NCBI RefSeq assembly: GCF_002018875.1
Contig: NZ_MVOL01000006.1
Span: forward strand, 310,001 to 374,000
Source of the DNA: Pseudomonas sp. MF4836
GTDB lineage: Bacteria > Pseudomonadota > Gammaproteobacteria > Pseudomonadales > Pseudomonadaceae
DNA length: 64,000 nucleotides
Reading direction: 5' to 3'
Shown here: in pieces, positions 50,743 to 59,830 of the stretch
How the letters are laid out: every line of letters starts with the position of its first letter
Position numbering within the stretch: position 1 is the stretch's first letter
Translations under genes and position numbers: made by a program
Notes under the pieces: model-generated
Databases searched by the model: none
What the model was told of the DNA's origin: nothing
What the model saw: only the letters and a program-made list of their open reading frames with translations

Positions 50743-52121
50743 ATCACCCGGGAAAACCGCTGACGATTCTGTTGTTCCAGGTAGGCGTCGAACACCATGC
50801 ACACCGAGCGCACCAGCAGGCGCCCGGCGGGCAGTACGGTGATGCCGGTGCTGTCCAGCTCAATCAGGCCGTCATTGGCCATGGCCCGCAGTTGTGGCCA
50901 CAGGTCTTTGAAATAGCCGTGAAAGTCGATATTGAACGCCTGTTCGATGGCTTCGAATTGCAGGCTGAAATTGCAGATCAGTTGCTGAATCACCTCGCGC
51001 CGCAGCCGATCGTCCGGGTTGCACACCAGGCCGCGGCTGGTGGCCAGTTGGGCGCCGGCCAGGGCGTTCTGATAGTGATTGAGGTCGCTGCTGTTCTGGC
51101 AGTACAGGTCGCCGATCTGGCTGATGGCCGAGACGCCGAGACCAATCAGGTCGCAATGGCCGTGGGTGGTGTAGCCCTGGAAGTTGCGCTGCAGGGTCGA
51201 GTCTTCCTGGGCAATGGCCAGCTCGTCGTCGGGCAGGGCGAAATGGTCCATGCCGATATAGCGATAGCCCGCCGCTGTCAGTTGCTCGATGGTGCGCTGG
51301 AGCATCTGCAATTTGTCGGCCGGGGCCGGTAGTTCATTGCCGTTGATCCGCCGCTGAGGCATGAAGCGCTCGGGCAGGTGGGCGTAGTTGAACACCGAGA
51401 GCCGATCCGGCTGCAGGTTGATCACCTCCTCCACGGTGCGGGCGAAGTTGTCCGGGGTCTGCTTGGGCAGGCCGTAGATCAGGTCGATGTTGATCGAGCG
51501 AAACTGCAGGGTGCGCGCGGCTTCGATGACGGCGCGGGTTTCTTCCAGGCTTTGCAGGCGGTTGACCGCACGTTGCACGGCCGGGTCTAGGTCCTGCAGG
51601 CCGATGCTGACCCGGTTGAAGCCCAGCTCGCGCAGCAGGCCCATGGTCGACCAGTCGGCTTCACGGGGATCGATCTCGATGCCGTAGTCGCCGGAGTCGT
51701 CGTCCAGCAGGTTGAAGTGCTTGCGCAGCTGGGCCATCAGTTGCCGCAGTTCGTCATGGCTGAGAAAGGTCGGGGTGCCGCCGCCGAAGTGCAGCTGCTC
51801 GACTTTCTGGTTGGGGTCCAGGTGGCAGGCGATCAGCTGGATTTCCTGCTCCAGGCGCTGCAGGTAGGGCTGGGCGCGGCCGCGGTCCTTGGTGATGACT
51901 TTATTGCAGGCGCAGTAATAGCAAATGTTGGCGCAGAACGGCACATGCACATACAGCGACAGCGGGCGCAGGGCCTTGCGACTGTCGCGAAGGGCGTGCA
52001 GCAGGTCGAACGTACCGACCTGGCTATTGAATTGCACGGCGGTCGGATAAGAGGTGTAGCGAGGCCCCGCCAGGTCGTAACGGCGGATCAGATCAGTGTC
52101 CCAACGAATGGCGTCGAGCAT
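50739..52121 (-). CDS. hemN: Oxygen-independent coproporphyrinogen III oxidase HemN
   Basis: A radical SAM enzyme that makes protoporphyrinogen IX without oxygen, supplying haem for the cbb3 oxidases encoded next to it. The 460-residue protein has the cluster motif with Cys63, Cys67 and Cys70 (PFCANICYYCAC), followed by the HemN-specific extra cysteine, and the glycine-rich LHFGGGTPTFLS. A perfect Anr box lies 65-78 bases upstream of the ATG at 52121. Confidence 0.97.
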   Translation of the reverse strand: MLDAIRWDTDLIRRYDLAGPRYTSYPTAVQFNSQVGTFDLLHALRDSRKALRPLSLYVHVPFCANICYYCACNKVITKDRGRAQPYLQRLEQEIQLIACHLDPNQKVEQLHFGGGTPTFLSHDELRQLMAQLRKHFNLLDDDSGDYGIEIDPREADWSTMGLLRELGFNRVSIGLQDLDPAVQRAVNRLQSLEETRAVIEAARTLQFRSINIDLIYGLPKQTPDNFARTVEEVINLQPDRLSVFNYAHLPERFMPQRRINGNELPAPADKLQMLQRTIEQLTAAGYRYIGMDHFALPDDELAIAQEDSTLQRNFQGYTTHGHCDLIGLGVSAISQIGDLYCQNSSDLNHYQNALAGAQLATSRGLVCNPDDRLRREVIQQLICNFSLQFEAIEQAFNIDFHGYFKDLWPQLRAMANDGLIELDSTGITVLPAGRLLVRSVCMVFDAYLEQQNRQRFSRVI

Positions 52122-52185
52122 GCGGGAATTCCCCCGGATAGGCTGGCAGTGTTCGCGAGTCTAGGGGGTCGATGCGGCGCCCATC

Positions 52186-52199
52186 TTGATTTGCATCAA
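52186..52199. promoter_or_regulatory. Perfect Anr/FNR box upstream of hemN
   Basis: TTGAT-TTGC-ATCAA matches the Anr consensus at all ten positions. The position, 65-78 bases before the hemN start, fits class II activation under low oxygen. Confidence 0.9.
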
Positions 52200-52269
52200 G
52201 GGTGGTCGGTGGCTCGCGGGTCGATGCGACCAGCGTAAAGCGTGATGCTAGACGCCTGTCGGGCGTTGC

Positions 52270-52953
52270 TCAGTGCCCCATCAGCCAGTGCTGGTGCGGG
52301 CCGGGCAGGGTCCAGATACCAAACAGGATCACCAGCAGGCCACCCGTCATGCGGATGCTGCGCTTGCGCAACAGGGCCGTGACCCGCTCGGCGGCCAGCC
52401 CGGTGGCCAGCAGCACCGGCCAGGTGCCCAGGCCGAAAGCCAGCATCAACAGTGCGCTGTCCACGGCATTCCCCTGGCTGGCCGACCACAGCAGGGTGCT
52501 GTAGACCAGCCCGCACGGCAGCCAGCCCCAGAGCGCGCCCAGGAGCAGGGCGCGGGGCAGGCTCGACACCGGCAGCAAGCGATTGGCGAATGGCTGTATA
52601 TGGCGCCACAGGCCGCGTCCGAGGCTTTCGATGCGGGTCAGGCCGCTCCACCAGCCGGCCAGGTACAGGCCCATGACAATCAGCAGCAGCCCGGCGAGTA
52701 CCCGCATAAACAGCGCCGCCGGGCTGTTGGCCACCGCCCATCCGGCGAGACCGAGCAACAGGCCGGCCGTGGCGTAACTGAGAATCCGCCCCAGGTTGTA
52801 GGCCAGCAACAGGCGAAAGCGTCGGCTGCGTTGCTCCTTGGGGATCGCCAGGGTCAGCGCGCCCATCAGGCCGCCACACATGCCCAGGCAATGCCCGCCG
52901 CCGAGCAGGCCGAGGATGACGGCGGAAACCAGCAGCGGCGCCAGTTCAAGCAT
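52270..52953 (-). CDS. TauE/SafE- or DsbD-like membrane protein in the cco assembly cluster
   Basis: A 227-residue inner-membrane protein with about six helices. The motif LGGGHCLGMCGGLMGALTLA has a histidine, two cysteines and a methionine at the membrane face, as in DsbD-type and sulfite exporter TauE/SafE-like families (UreH-type), and WLPCGLVYSTL has another cysteine. It overlaps the end of ccoS by 8 bases, so it belongs to the cbb3 assembly operon. Handling of copper or thiols for oxidase assembly is an inference; no direct function is known to me. Confidence 0.8.
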   Translation of the reverse strand: MLELAPLLVSAVILGLLGGGHCLGMCGGLMGALTLAIPKEQRSRRFRLLLAYNLGRILSYATAGLLLGLAGWAVANSPAALFMRVLAGLLLIVMGLYLAGWWSGLTRIESLGRGLWRHIQPFANRLLPVSSLPRALLLGALWGWLPCGLVYSTLLWSASQGNAVDSALLMLAFGLGTWPVLLATGLAAERVTALLRKRSIRMTGGLLVILFGIWTLPGPHQHWLMGH

Positions 52954-53176
52954 GGGGCGGTGCCTGGTCTTTGCCGGGCGCCGGCTCAGCCTCGGGCTGG
53001 CCTTTGGCTTCGTCGACGGCGGCCTGGTGCTTCGGGTCCTGGTCGTCGAACAGAATGCTGTGGGCCGGGCCGTCGAGGTCGTCGTACTGACCGCTGTCGA
53101 CCGCCCAGAAGAAGATGTAGATGGCGATGCCCACGATCAGCAGGGCCGCCGGGATCATCACATAAAGAGCTGGCAT
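52946..53176 (-). CDS. ccoS: Cbb3 oxidase maturation protein CcoS
   Basis: A 76-residue protein with one N-terminal membrane helix (MPALYVMIPAALLIVGIAIYIFFWAV) and a short acidic tail. CcoS is needed for cofactor insertion into cbb3 oxidase. It follows ccoI by 22 bases and overlaps the next membrane-protein gene. Confidence 0.93.
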   Translation of the reverse strand: MPALYVMIPAALLIVGIAIYIFFWAVDSGQYDDLDGPAHSILFDDQDPKHQAAVDEAKGQPEAEPAPGKDQAPPHA

Positions 53177-53198
53177 CTGGACTCCATGCTCGCGCGGC

Positions 53199-55649
53199 TC
53201 AAGCCGGCAACGGGCGGGTTTCAGGCGTGGCGCTGGCTGCCTGCACGGCTGGCATGCGGGTCAGGCGCAGGGCGTTGAGCACCACGGTCAGGGAACTGAT
53301 GGACATGCCGACCGCAGCCCAGACGGGAGTGATCCAGCCGAGGGCGGCGAACGGCAGCATGAGGCCATTGTACAGCCCGGCCCACAGCAGGTTTTCGATG
53401 ATCACCCGCCGGGTACGCCGGGCCAGGCTGAAGGCCTGTACCAGGGCCTCCAGGCGATTGGACAACAGCACCGCGTCGGCACTGGTTTTCGCCAGGTCCG
53501 TGGCCGAGCCCATGGCCACGCTGATATCGGCCGCGGCCAATACCGGCACATCATTGACCCCGTCGCCGAGCATCAGCACCTTGCGCCCCTGTTGATGCAA
53601 CTGTTGCAGGACTTGCAACTTGTCATCCGGGCGCAAGCCGCCGTGGGCTTCATCGATCCCCAGTTCGGCGGCGACGCTGGCAACCATCGGCGAGCTGTCG
53701 CCGGACAGCAGCAAGGTGCGCCAGCCGCGCGCCTTGCAGGCGGCGAGCAGGGCGGGGGCGTCGGCGCGCAGCCGATCATCCAGGACGAACCAGGCCAGCG
53801 GGCCCTGGCGGTTGCCCAGCAGCAGCCATTGTCCGGCCTCATCAGGCAGGGCTGGCAGTGCCGCACCGCTCAGGGCGCAGACAAAGGCCGGCTGGCCGAT
53901 GCGCAAGTGCTGTTCGCTGACTCGGCCTTCAAGGCCCAGGCCCGGGGTGCTGAGCACTTCTTCGGCTGCCACCGGGGCGCGTCCGAATGCGCGGGCGATT
54001 GGGTGCTCCGAACGATTTTCCAGCGCGGCGGCAAGGCCCAGGCACTGCTCGCTGTCGAGGTGGCTCAGCGGCCGGATCGCGCGCAAGGCCAGGCGTCCTT
54101 CGGTGAGGGTGCCGGTCTTGTCGAAAATGACCGTATCGATCTGGTTCAGCCCCTCCAGCACATGGCCGCGAGTCAGCAGCAGGCCCAGTTTGTGCAGGGT
54201 GCCGGTGGCCGCGGTGAGTGCGGTCGGGGTGGCCAGGGACAGCGCGCACGGGCAGGTGGCGACCAGCATCGCCAGAACGATCCAGAACGCCCGGGAGGCA
54301 TCCAGTTGCCACCACAGCAGGCCGATGGCCGCTGCGGCGATCAATGACAGCAGGAGGAACCACTGGGCGGCGCGGTCGGCGATTTCCGCCAGGCGCGGCT
54401 TCTCCGCCTGGGCCCGGTCCAGCAGGCGCACGATGGCCGAGAGGCGGGTGTCCTGGCCTAGGGCCAGAACCTCGACGGTCAGCGCGCCCTCGACGTTGAG
54501 GGTGCCGGCGGTGACCGCATCCCCAGTGGTGCGCGGTTGCGGCAGGTATTCTCCGGTCAGTAGCGATTCATCGATGCTCGATTGGCCGTCGAGGATCTTG
54601 CCATCGGCCGGCAGGATGGCGCCGGGGTGCACCAGCACCCGGTCGCCCAGGGCCAGTTCGCTGAGCAGGATGCGCTCGCTCTGGCCGTCCGCGCCCAGGC
54701 GCAGGCACGAGGCGGGCAGCAGGTTCACCAGTTGCGCGGTGGCGGCAGCGGTACGTTCCCGGGCCCGGCGCTCCAGGTAACGCCCAGCCAGCAGGAACAG
54801 GGCGAACATGCCCACCGCATCGAAGTACAACTCGCCGACCCCGCTGATGGCGGTCCAGATCCCGGCAATGTAGGCGCCGCCAATGGCCAGGGACACCGAG
54901 ACGTCCATGGTCAGGTGGCGGGTGCGCAGGTCGCGCATGGCGCCCTTGAAGAACGGTGCGCAGCTGTAGAACACGATCGGGGTGGTCAGGAACAGCGCGA
55001 CCCAGCGCAGGATGGTATGCAGTTCGGGGCTGAGGTCGATGTTGAATTCCGGCCAGGTGGCCATGGTGGCCATCATCGCCTGGAACCACAGCAAGCCGGC
55101 CACCCCCAATTGGCGCAGGGCCAGGCGATTTTCGCTGGCCAACTGCTCGGAGGCGCGATCGGCCTGGTAGGGGTGGGCCGCGTAGCCGATATGCCGCAGT
55201 TCACTGAGCAGTTGGCTCAGCGGCAGTTGGCTGTCGACCCAGCTTACGTGCAGGCGATGGTTGGACAGGTTCAGGCGCGCCTCAGCCACGGCGGGCAGGC
55301 TGCGCAGGTGTTTCTCGATCAGCCAGCCACAGGCGGCGCAACTGATGCCCTCCATCAGTAGCGTGGTTTCTGCCAGGTCGCCCTGGTGCCGGACAAAGGG
55401 TTTTTGCACATCGGCGCGGTCGTAGAGCGCCAGTTCATCCACCAGTTGCACCGGCAGCGCCTCAGGGTTGGCCGAGGCTTCGCTGCGGTGCTGGTAGTAG
55501 CTTTCCAGGCCGCCGGCGACGATCGCCTCGGCAACCGCCTGGCAGCCGGGGCAGCAAAATTCGCGGGCCTGGCCCAGGACGACAGCGGTGAAGCGGCTAT
55601 CGGACGGAACCGGCAATGCGCAGTGGTAGCAGGGGAGGGGCGTGGTCAT
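53199..55649 (-). CDS. ccoI: Copper-transporting P1B ATPase CcoI
   Basis: Exports copper to the periplasm for the cbb3 binuclear centre. The 816-residue protein has an N-terminal cysteine cluster (CYHC... CCPGC), a heavy-metal-associated domain with GISCAACGW, the transmembrane CPC motif (ATCPCALSLATP), the phosphorylation site DKTGTLTEG and the hinge GDGVNDVPVL. The start at 55649 (MTTPLPCYHCALPVP) is preferred to an upstream ATG (55658). It is preceded by a 163-base gap after ccoH and may also have a promoter there. Confidence 0.95.
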   Translation of the reverse strand: MTTPLPCYHCALPVPSDSRFTAVVLGQAREFCCPGCQAVAEAIVAGGLESYYQHRSEASANPEALPVQLVDELALYDRADVQKPFVRHQGDLAETTLLMEGISCAACGWLIEKHLRSLPAVAEARLNLSNHRLHVSWVDSQLPLSQLLSELRHIGYAAHPYQADRASEQLASENRLALRQLGVAGLLWFQAMMATMATWPEFNIDLSPELHTILRWVALFLTTPIVFYSCAPFFKGAMRDLRTRHLTMDVSVSLAIGGAYIAGIWTAISGVGELYFDAVGMFALFLLAGRYLERRARERTAAATAQLVNLLPASCLRLGADGQSERILLSELALGDRVLVHPGAILPADGKILDGQSSIDESLLTGEYLPQPRTTGDAVTAGTLNVEGALTVEVLALGQDTRLSAIVRLLDRAQAEKPRLAEIADRAAQWFLLLSLIAAAAIGLLWWQLDASRAFWIVLAMLVATCPCALSLATPTALTAATGTLHKLGLLLTRGHVLEGLNQIDTVIFDKTGTLTEGRLALRAIRPLSHLDSEQCLGLAAALENRSEHPIARAFGRAPVAAEEVLSTPGLGLEGRVSEQHLRIGQPAFVCALSGAALPALPDEAGQWLLLGNRQGPLAWFVLDDRLRADAPALLAACKARGWRTLLLSGDSSPMVASVAAELGIDEAHGGLRPDDKLQVLQQLHQQGRKVLMLGDGVNDVPVLAAADISVAMGSATDLAKTSADAVLLSNRLEALVQAFSLARRTRRVIIENLLWAGLYNGLMLPFAALGWITPVWAAVGMSISSLTVVLNALRLTRMPAVQAASATPETRPLPA

Positions 55650-55812
55650 GTGCGTAGCCATTAAAACCGTTGTGGCCAGGAAGCGGGCGCGTGCCCGCCA
55701 GTCAGGTCGATGCACTGTCGCGCAAGCGCAGGACCTGAACGATCGGCGTCGCAAACCATGGTGCCGCGGTGCGGCCTTGCGGGAGCACGCTCCCTAGCCA
55801 CAGGGGAGCGCA

Positions 55813-56352
55813 TTACTTCTTCAGGTCTTCGGCGCCTTGCAGAGGCTCGTCGCCCAGCAGCAGGTCCTTGTCATGGCTGACTTGTTCCTCTTCGAACATG
55901 CGCCAGGTCTTGTCGCCCTCCACGCCCAGCAGTTCGACAAAACGACGGCCCTCGACCTTGTCGGTCAGTTGCCCGATATAGCGCCCTTGCTCGGTTTCGC
56001 TGCGGGCCAGGGTGATCTTGCGGTCTTTTTCCGGCTGGGTCGGCGAGATCAGGTTCAGCTCCAGGGTGGAAGGCTGGCTGTTGCCGCTCAGGCGCAGCTC
56101 GACTTCGCCGGTCAGCTCGTCGAGGTGCACGTTGGCGCGCATTTTCAGGGTCTGGGCCAGCAGTTCGCGGTCCAGCGAGCGATTGATACCCTTGCCGGCC
56201 TCGTAGTAGTTGTCGTTGACCAGGTTGTCCGGGTTGTTCACTGCAATGGTCACCATGGACAGGGTCAAGGTCACCGAACAGGCCAGGATGCCGATGATGA
56301 TCCAGGGCCAGAGGTGCTTGTACCAAGGGCTTGCGGCGGTTGCTACGGGCAT
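55813..56352 (-). CDS. ccoH: Cbb3 assembly protein CcoH (FixH family)
   Basis: A 179-residue protein with one membrane helix near the N-terminus (WPWIIIGILACSVTLTLSMVTIAV) and a periplasmic FixH domain (DNYYEAGKGINRSLDRE). It is required for stable assembly of the oxidase with CcoG and CcoI. The ATG at 56352 (MPVATAASPWYKHLW) is chosen; it lies 11 bases after the ccoG stop. Confidence 0.93.
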   Translation of the reverse strand: MPVATAASPWYKHLWPWIIIGILACSVTLTLSMVTIAVNNPDNLVNDNYYEAGKGINRSLDRELLAQTLKMRANVHLDELTGEVELRLSGNSQPSTLELNLISPTQPEKDRKITLARSETEQGRYIGQLTDKVEGRRFVELLGVEGDKTWRMFEEEQVSHDKDLLLGDEPLQGAEDLKK

Positions 56353-56363
56353 GATGACTTCTC

Positions 56364-57782
56364 TCAACGAATTTGTGGGCCGATGAACCGGCTCTTGGCT
56401 TCAACGTGGACGCTTTCATCGTCAGCGTCCTTGAGGATGAACTTCACCTCGTTGGTGCTCGACGGCAGTTGTTCCGGGGCGCTCGACAGCTCGACCGGCA
56501 TGCTGACGATATCGCCGGCCGCCACCTTGATCTCGCGTTTGCCTTGCAGTTTCAGGTCCGGCAGGCCGGCAGCGTCGAGGACGTAGGTGTGGTCGCGCTG
56601 GTCCTTGTTCATGATCTTCAGGCTGTAGACGTTTTCGATCCGGCCCTCGGCGTTTTCACGGTAGAGCACGCGGTCTTTGCTGACGTCGAAACCCACCAGC
56701 GAACGCATGAAGAACGCGGTGACCAGCAGGCTGATCATGGCCAGCAGCACCAGCGCATAACCGATCAGGCGCGGGCGCAGTTTATGGGTTTTCTGCCCGG
56801 AAAGGTTGTGCTCCGTGGTGTAGCTGATCAGCCCCCGCGGGTACTCCATCTTGTCCATGATGCTGTCGCAGGCGTCGATGCAGGCGGCGCAACCGATGCA
56901 CTCAATCTGCAGGCCGTCGCGGATGTCGATGCCGGTCGGGCAGACCTGTACGCACATGGTGCAGTCGATGCAATCGCCCAGGCCCATGGCCTTGTAGTCG
57001 GCGCCTTTCTTGCGCGGGCCACGGGCTTCACCCCGGCGCGGGTCGTAGGAGACGATCAGGGTGTCCTTGTCGAACATCACGCTCTGGAAGCGCGCATACG
57101 GGCACATGTAGATGCACACCTGTTCGCGCAGCCAGCCGGCGTTGCCGTAGGTGGCCAGGGTAAAGAAGCCGACCCAGAAGTACGACCAGCCATCTGCCTC
57201 GCCGGTGAAAAAGTCGATCACCAGTTCGCGAATCGGTGAGAAGTAACCGACGAAGGTCATGCCGGTGACGAAACCGATCAGCAGCCACAGGCTGTGTTTA
57301 CTGAATTTGCGCACGAACTTGTTGGCGCTCATGGGCGCCTTGTCGAGCTTGATGCGCTGGTTGCGGTCGCCTTCGGTGACCTTTTCGCACCACATGAAGA
57401 TCCAGGTCCAGACGCTTTGCGGGCAGGTGTAGCCGCACCAGACACGCCCGGCATAGACGGTGATGAAAAACAGGCCGAAGGCGGCGATGATCAGCAGCCC
57501 GGACAGCAGAATGAAGTCCTGGGGCCAGAAGGTGGCGCCGAAGATGAAGAATTTGCGCTCCGGCAGGTTCCACCAGACGGCCTGGTGGCCACCCCAGTTG
57601 AGCCAGACGGTGCCGAAATACAGCAGGAACAATCCGGCACCCCCGAGCATCCGCAGGTTGCGGAACAGTCCGGTGAAGGCGCGGGTGTAGATTTTTTCTC
57701 GGGAGGCGTAAAGGTCGACGCTGTTGTTCGCGTTCTTGGCAGGCGGGGTAACGTTTTGTACCGGAATCTGATTGCTCATCAT
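56364..57782 (-). CDS. ccoG: Cbb3 assembly polyferredoxin CcoG (FixG/RdxA)
   Basis: A membrane cupric reductase that supplies Cu(I) for oxidase assembly. The 472-residue protein has about five membrane helices, CGYTCPQSVW in the membrane part, and two [4Fe-4S] motifs (CIDCTMCVQVCPTG and CIGCAACIDACDS), then a periplasmic C-terminal domain (about 370-470). Two ATG codons (57782 and 57779) can serve as the start; the second is equally likely. It heads the ccoGHIS group, with a RoxR-like and a weak Anr-like site upstream. Confidence 0.95.
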   Translation of the reverse strand: MMSNQIPVQNVTPPAKNANNSVDLYASREKIYTRAFTGLFRNLRMLGGAGLFLLYFGTVWLNWGGHQAVWWNLPERKFFIFGATFWPQDFILLSGLLIIAAFGLFFITVYAGRVWCGYTCPQSVWTWIFMWCEKVTEGDRNQRIKLDKAPMSANKFVRKFSKHSLWLLIGFVTGMTFVGYFSPIRELVIDFFTGEADGWSYFWVGFFTLATYGNAGWLREQVCIYMCPYARFQSVMFDKDTLIVSYDPRRGEARGPRKKGADYKAMGLGDCIDCTMCVQVCPTGIDIRDGLQIECIGCAACIDACDSIMDKMEYPRGLISYTTEHNLSGQKTHKLRPRLIGYALVLLAMISLLVTAFFMRSLVGFDVSKDRVLYRENAEGRIENVYSLKIMNKDQRDHTYVLDAAGLPDLKLQGKREIKVAAGDIVSMPVELSSAPEQLPSSTNEVKFILKDADDESVHVEAKSRFIGPQIR

Positions 57783-57882
57783 TGCATCCCACGGCAGTGG
57801 AAAAATGCCTCGGTCAGTACGTGCCGACCGCGGTCAAGAAAGGTAGTGCAGTGGCGCAATGATACGCCTGTCGCTCTGGCCC

Positions 57883-57904
57883 AAGGGTGCGACCTTTGGT
57901 CGCG
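57883..57904. promoter_or_regulatory. RegA/PrrA/RoxR-like inverted repeat upstream of ccoG
   Basis: GCGAC-CTTTG-GTCGC matches the GCGNC-N5-GNCGC sites bound by PrrA/RegA proteins; RoxR is the Pseudomonas homologue. The 22-base stretch is identical at 20 positions to the one at 61678-61699. It lies 107 bases before ccoG. Confidence 0.6.
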
Positions 57905-57912
57905 TTGGGGGA

Positions 57913-57947
57913 AATCAATTGATGGTGTAATGACTTGAATCAATTGA
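57913..57947. promoter_or_regulatory. Paired AATCAATTGA repeats and weak Anr-like site upstream of ccoG
   Basis: AATCAATTGA occurs at 57913-57922 and 57938-57947. Between and across them, TTGAT-TCAA-GTCAT (minus strand, 57943 to 57930) matches the Anr consensus at 8 of 10 positions. Function is uncertain. Confidence 0.4.
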
Positions 57948-57994
57948 CTTGTGAATTATGGACGGCTTTGCCGGGGCGGCGAGGGCATGAAAAC

Positions 57995-58034
57995 AAAAAG
58001 GCCCCGCTCATTTACATGGGCGGGGCCTTTTTTT
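57995..58034. terminator. Bidirectional terminator after the first ccoNOQP operon
   Basis: AAAAAGGCCCCGC pairs perfectly with GCGGGGCCTTTTT (12-base loop). On the minus strand it lies 17 bases after the ccoP stop and ends in five T. It separates ccoNOQP from ccoG. Confidence 0.93.
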
Positions 58035-58050
58035 GTTTCAGGCGTTTGCC

Positions 58051-59034
58051 TTACTGGGCGTCTGCCTCAGGCGCCTTGTCGCTGTGCGACAGGCTGTAGA
58101 CATAAGCGGCCAGCAGGTGAACCTTGTCGTTGCCTTGCAGTTGTTCCTGGGCAGGCATCTGGCCCTGGCGGCCGTAACGGATGGTCTGCTGCAGTTGGGC
58201 AAAGCTCGAGCCGTAGATGAAGGCGGCCGGGTGGGTCAGGTTAGGTGCGCCCATTGCTGGAGTGCCCTTGCCTTCCGGACCGTGGCAGACCGCGCAGTTG
58301 GCGGCGAACAGCTTCTGCCCCGCAGCCACGTCGGCCTTGGCGCCTTCCGGCAGCTTGCGCCCATCGAGGTTGGTCAGGACGTAAGCCGCCACATCGCTGA
58401 CGCCTTGCTCGCCAATGACTTCGGCCCAGGCCGGCATCACTGCGTGGCGACCGCCCATGATGGTGGTCTTGATGGTTTCCGGCTCGCCGCCCCAGCGCCA
58501 GTCGGCATCGGTCAGGTTCGGAAAGCCGTAGGCGCCCTTGGCATCGGAACCGTGGCACACCGAGCAGTTGGAGGCGAACAGGCGGCCCCCCATCTTCAGT
58601 GCTTGCGGGTCCTTGGCCACTTCTTCAATGGGCATCGAAGCGAATTTGGCGAAGATCGGCCCAAACTTGGCATCCGACTTGGCCATTTCCTTTTCCCATT
58701 CGTGCACGCCGGTCCAGCCGGACTGGCCGTTGGCGAACTCGGTTTTCTTGTCGTTATCCAGGTAGGCATAACCCGGCAGCAGGCCTTTCCAGTTGCCCAG
58801 ACCCGGGTACAGCACCAGGTAACCCAGGGCGAAGATGATGGTGCCGACAAACAGCATGAACCACCATTTCGGCAGCGGGTTGTCGTACTCCTCGATCCCG
58901 TCGAAGGAGTGGCCAACCGTCTCGTCGGTCTGCTCGGCGCGCTGGCCCTTGCGGGTCGACAGCAGCAGCCAGGTCAGGGCGAAGATGGTACCCAGACTGA
59001 GGACTGTGACGTACAGACTCCAGAACGTAGTCAT
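58051..59034 (-). CDS. ccoP: Cbb3 oxidase subunit III CcoP (copy 1), dihaem cytochrome c
   Basis: A 327-residue electron-entry subunit. Two N-terminal membrane helices are followed by two haem c sites (CSVCH and CAVCH). It accepts electrons from c-type cytochromes in the periplasm and passes them to CcoO. It overlaps ccoQ by 4 bases. It is slightly longer than the copy 2 protein (315). Confidence 0.96.
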   Translation of the reverse strand: MTTFWSLYVTVLSLGTIFALTWLLLSTRKGQRAEQTDETVGHSFDGIEEYDNPLPKWWFMLFVGTIIFALGYLVLYPGLGNWKGLLPGYAYLDNDKKTEFANGQSGWTGVHEWEKEMAKSDAKFGPIFAKFASMPIEEVAKDPQALKMGGRLFASNCSVCHGSDAKGAYGFPNLTDADWRWGGEPETIKTTIMGGRHAVMPAWAEVIGEQGVSDVAAYVLTNLDGRKLPEGAKADVAAGQKLFAANCAVCHGPEGKGTPAMGAPNLTHPAAFIYGSSFAQLQQTIRYGRQGQMPAQEQLQGNDKVHLLAAYVYSLSHSDKAPEADAQ

Positions 59035-59216
59035 TCTTTGTTACTCCTAGAAGCTTGCTCGACGTGCTTGATGGCTTCGGGATCATCCGCGAAGGGCAGC
59101 AAGGTCGCGTCTTCAAACTCGGACTTGCGCTTGGGGCTGAACACCCATAGCGCCAAGCCGATGAAGGCCACCATCACGACAACGGTGCCCAGGCCTCGAA
59201 TCATCCCGATATCCAT
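59031..59216 (-). CDS. ccoQ: Cbb3 oxidase subunit CcoQ (copy 1)
   Basis: A 61-residue one-helix protein (MDIGMIRGLGTVVVMVAFIGLALWVF) with a short charged tail. CcoQ stabilises the cbb3 complex, mainly the CcoP association. It starts 5 bases after the ccoO stop and overlaps ccoP. Confidence 0.94.
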   Translation of the reverse strand: MDIGMIRGLGTVVVMVAFIGLALWVFSPKRKSEFEDATLLPFADDPEAIKHVEQASRSNKE

Positions 59217-59221
59217 CTAGA

Positions 59222-59830
59222 TCACCGTTTGCTTTTGATGATGGTGCCCAGGCCTTGCAGATAGGCCACCAGCGCGTCCATTTCGGTTTTGCCCTTCACA
59301 GCATCCTTGGCACCGGCGATGTCTTCGTCGGTGTAAGGGACGCCGAGCGTGCGCAAGACTTCCATTTTTTTGGCGGTGTCCTTGCCGTCGAGCTTGTTTT
59401 CCACGAGGAACGGATAAGCCGGCATTTTCGACTCGGGCACTACGTTGCGCGGGTTGTACAAGTGCGCACGCTGCCAGTCATCGGAGTAACGACCGCCGAC
59501 TCGGGCCAGGTCCGGGCCGGTACGCTTGGAACCCCACAGGAACGGGTGGTCCCAGACGCTTTCACCAGCGACCGAGTAGTGGCCGTAACGTTCGGTTTCA
59601 GCGCGGAACGGACGGATCATCTGCGAGTGGCAGCCGACACAGCCGTTGGCGATATAAACGTCGCGGCCTTCCAGTTCCAGGGCGGTGCGCGGCTTCATGC
59701 CTTCGACCGGCTTGTTGGTCACGTCCTGGAAGAACAGAGGGACGATCTGGGTCAGGCCGCCGATGCTGACGGCGATGACCATGAAGAAGGCCAGCAGGCC
59801 GATATTCTTCTCGACTACTTCGTGCTTCAT
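59222..59830 (-). CDS. ccoO: Cbb3 oxidase subunit II CcoO (copy 1), monohaem cytochrome c
   Basis: A 202-residue membrane-anchored cytochrome c with one N-terminal helix and a single haem c motif CVGCHSQM. It transfers electrons from CcoP to CcoN. Its ATG overlaps the ccoN stop by one base (ATGA), indicating coupled translation. Confidence 0.96.
   Translation of the reverse strand: MKHEVVEKNIGLLAFFMVIAVSIGGLTQIVPLFFQDVTNKPVEGMKPRTALELEGRDVYIANGCVGCHSQMIRPFRAETERYGHYSVAGESVWDHPFLWGSKRTGPDLARVGGRYSDDWQRAHLYNPRNVVPESKMPAYPFLVENKLDGKDTAKKMEVLRTLGVPYTDEDIAGAKDAVKGKTEMDALVAYLQGLGTIIKSKR

Noticed and set aside
57960..58035. Small gene in the GC-rich stretch between ccoG and ccoP copy 1
   Set aside because: The stretch is explained by the terminator hairpin and promoter region; no start with a ribosome site is present.
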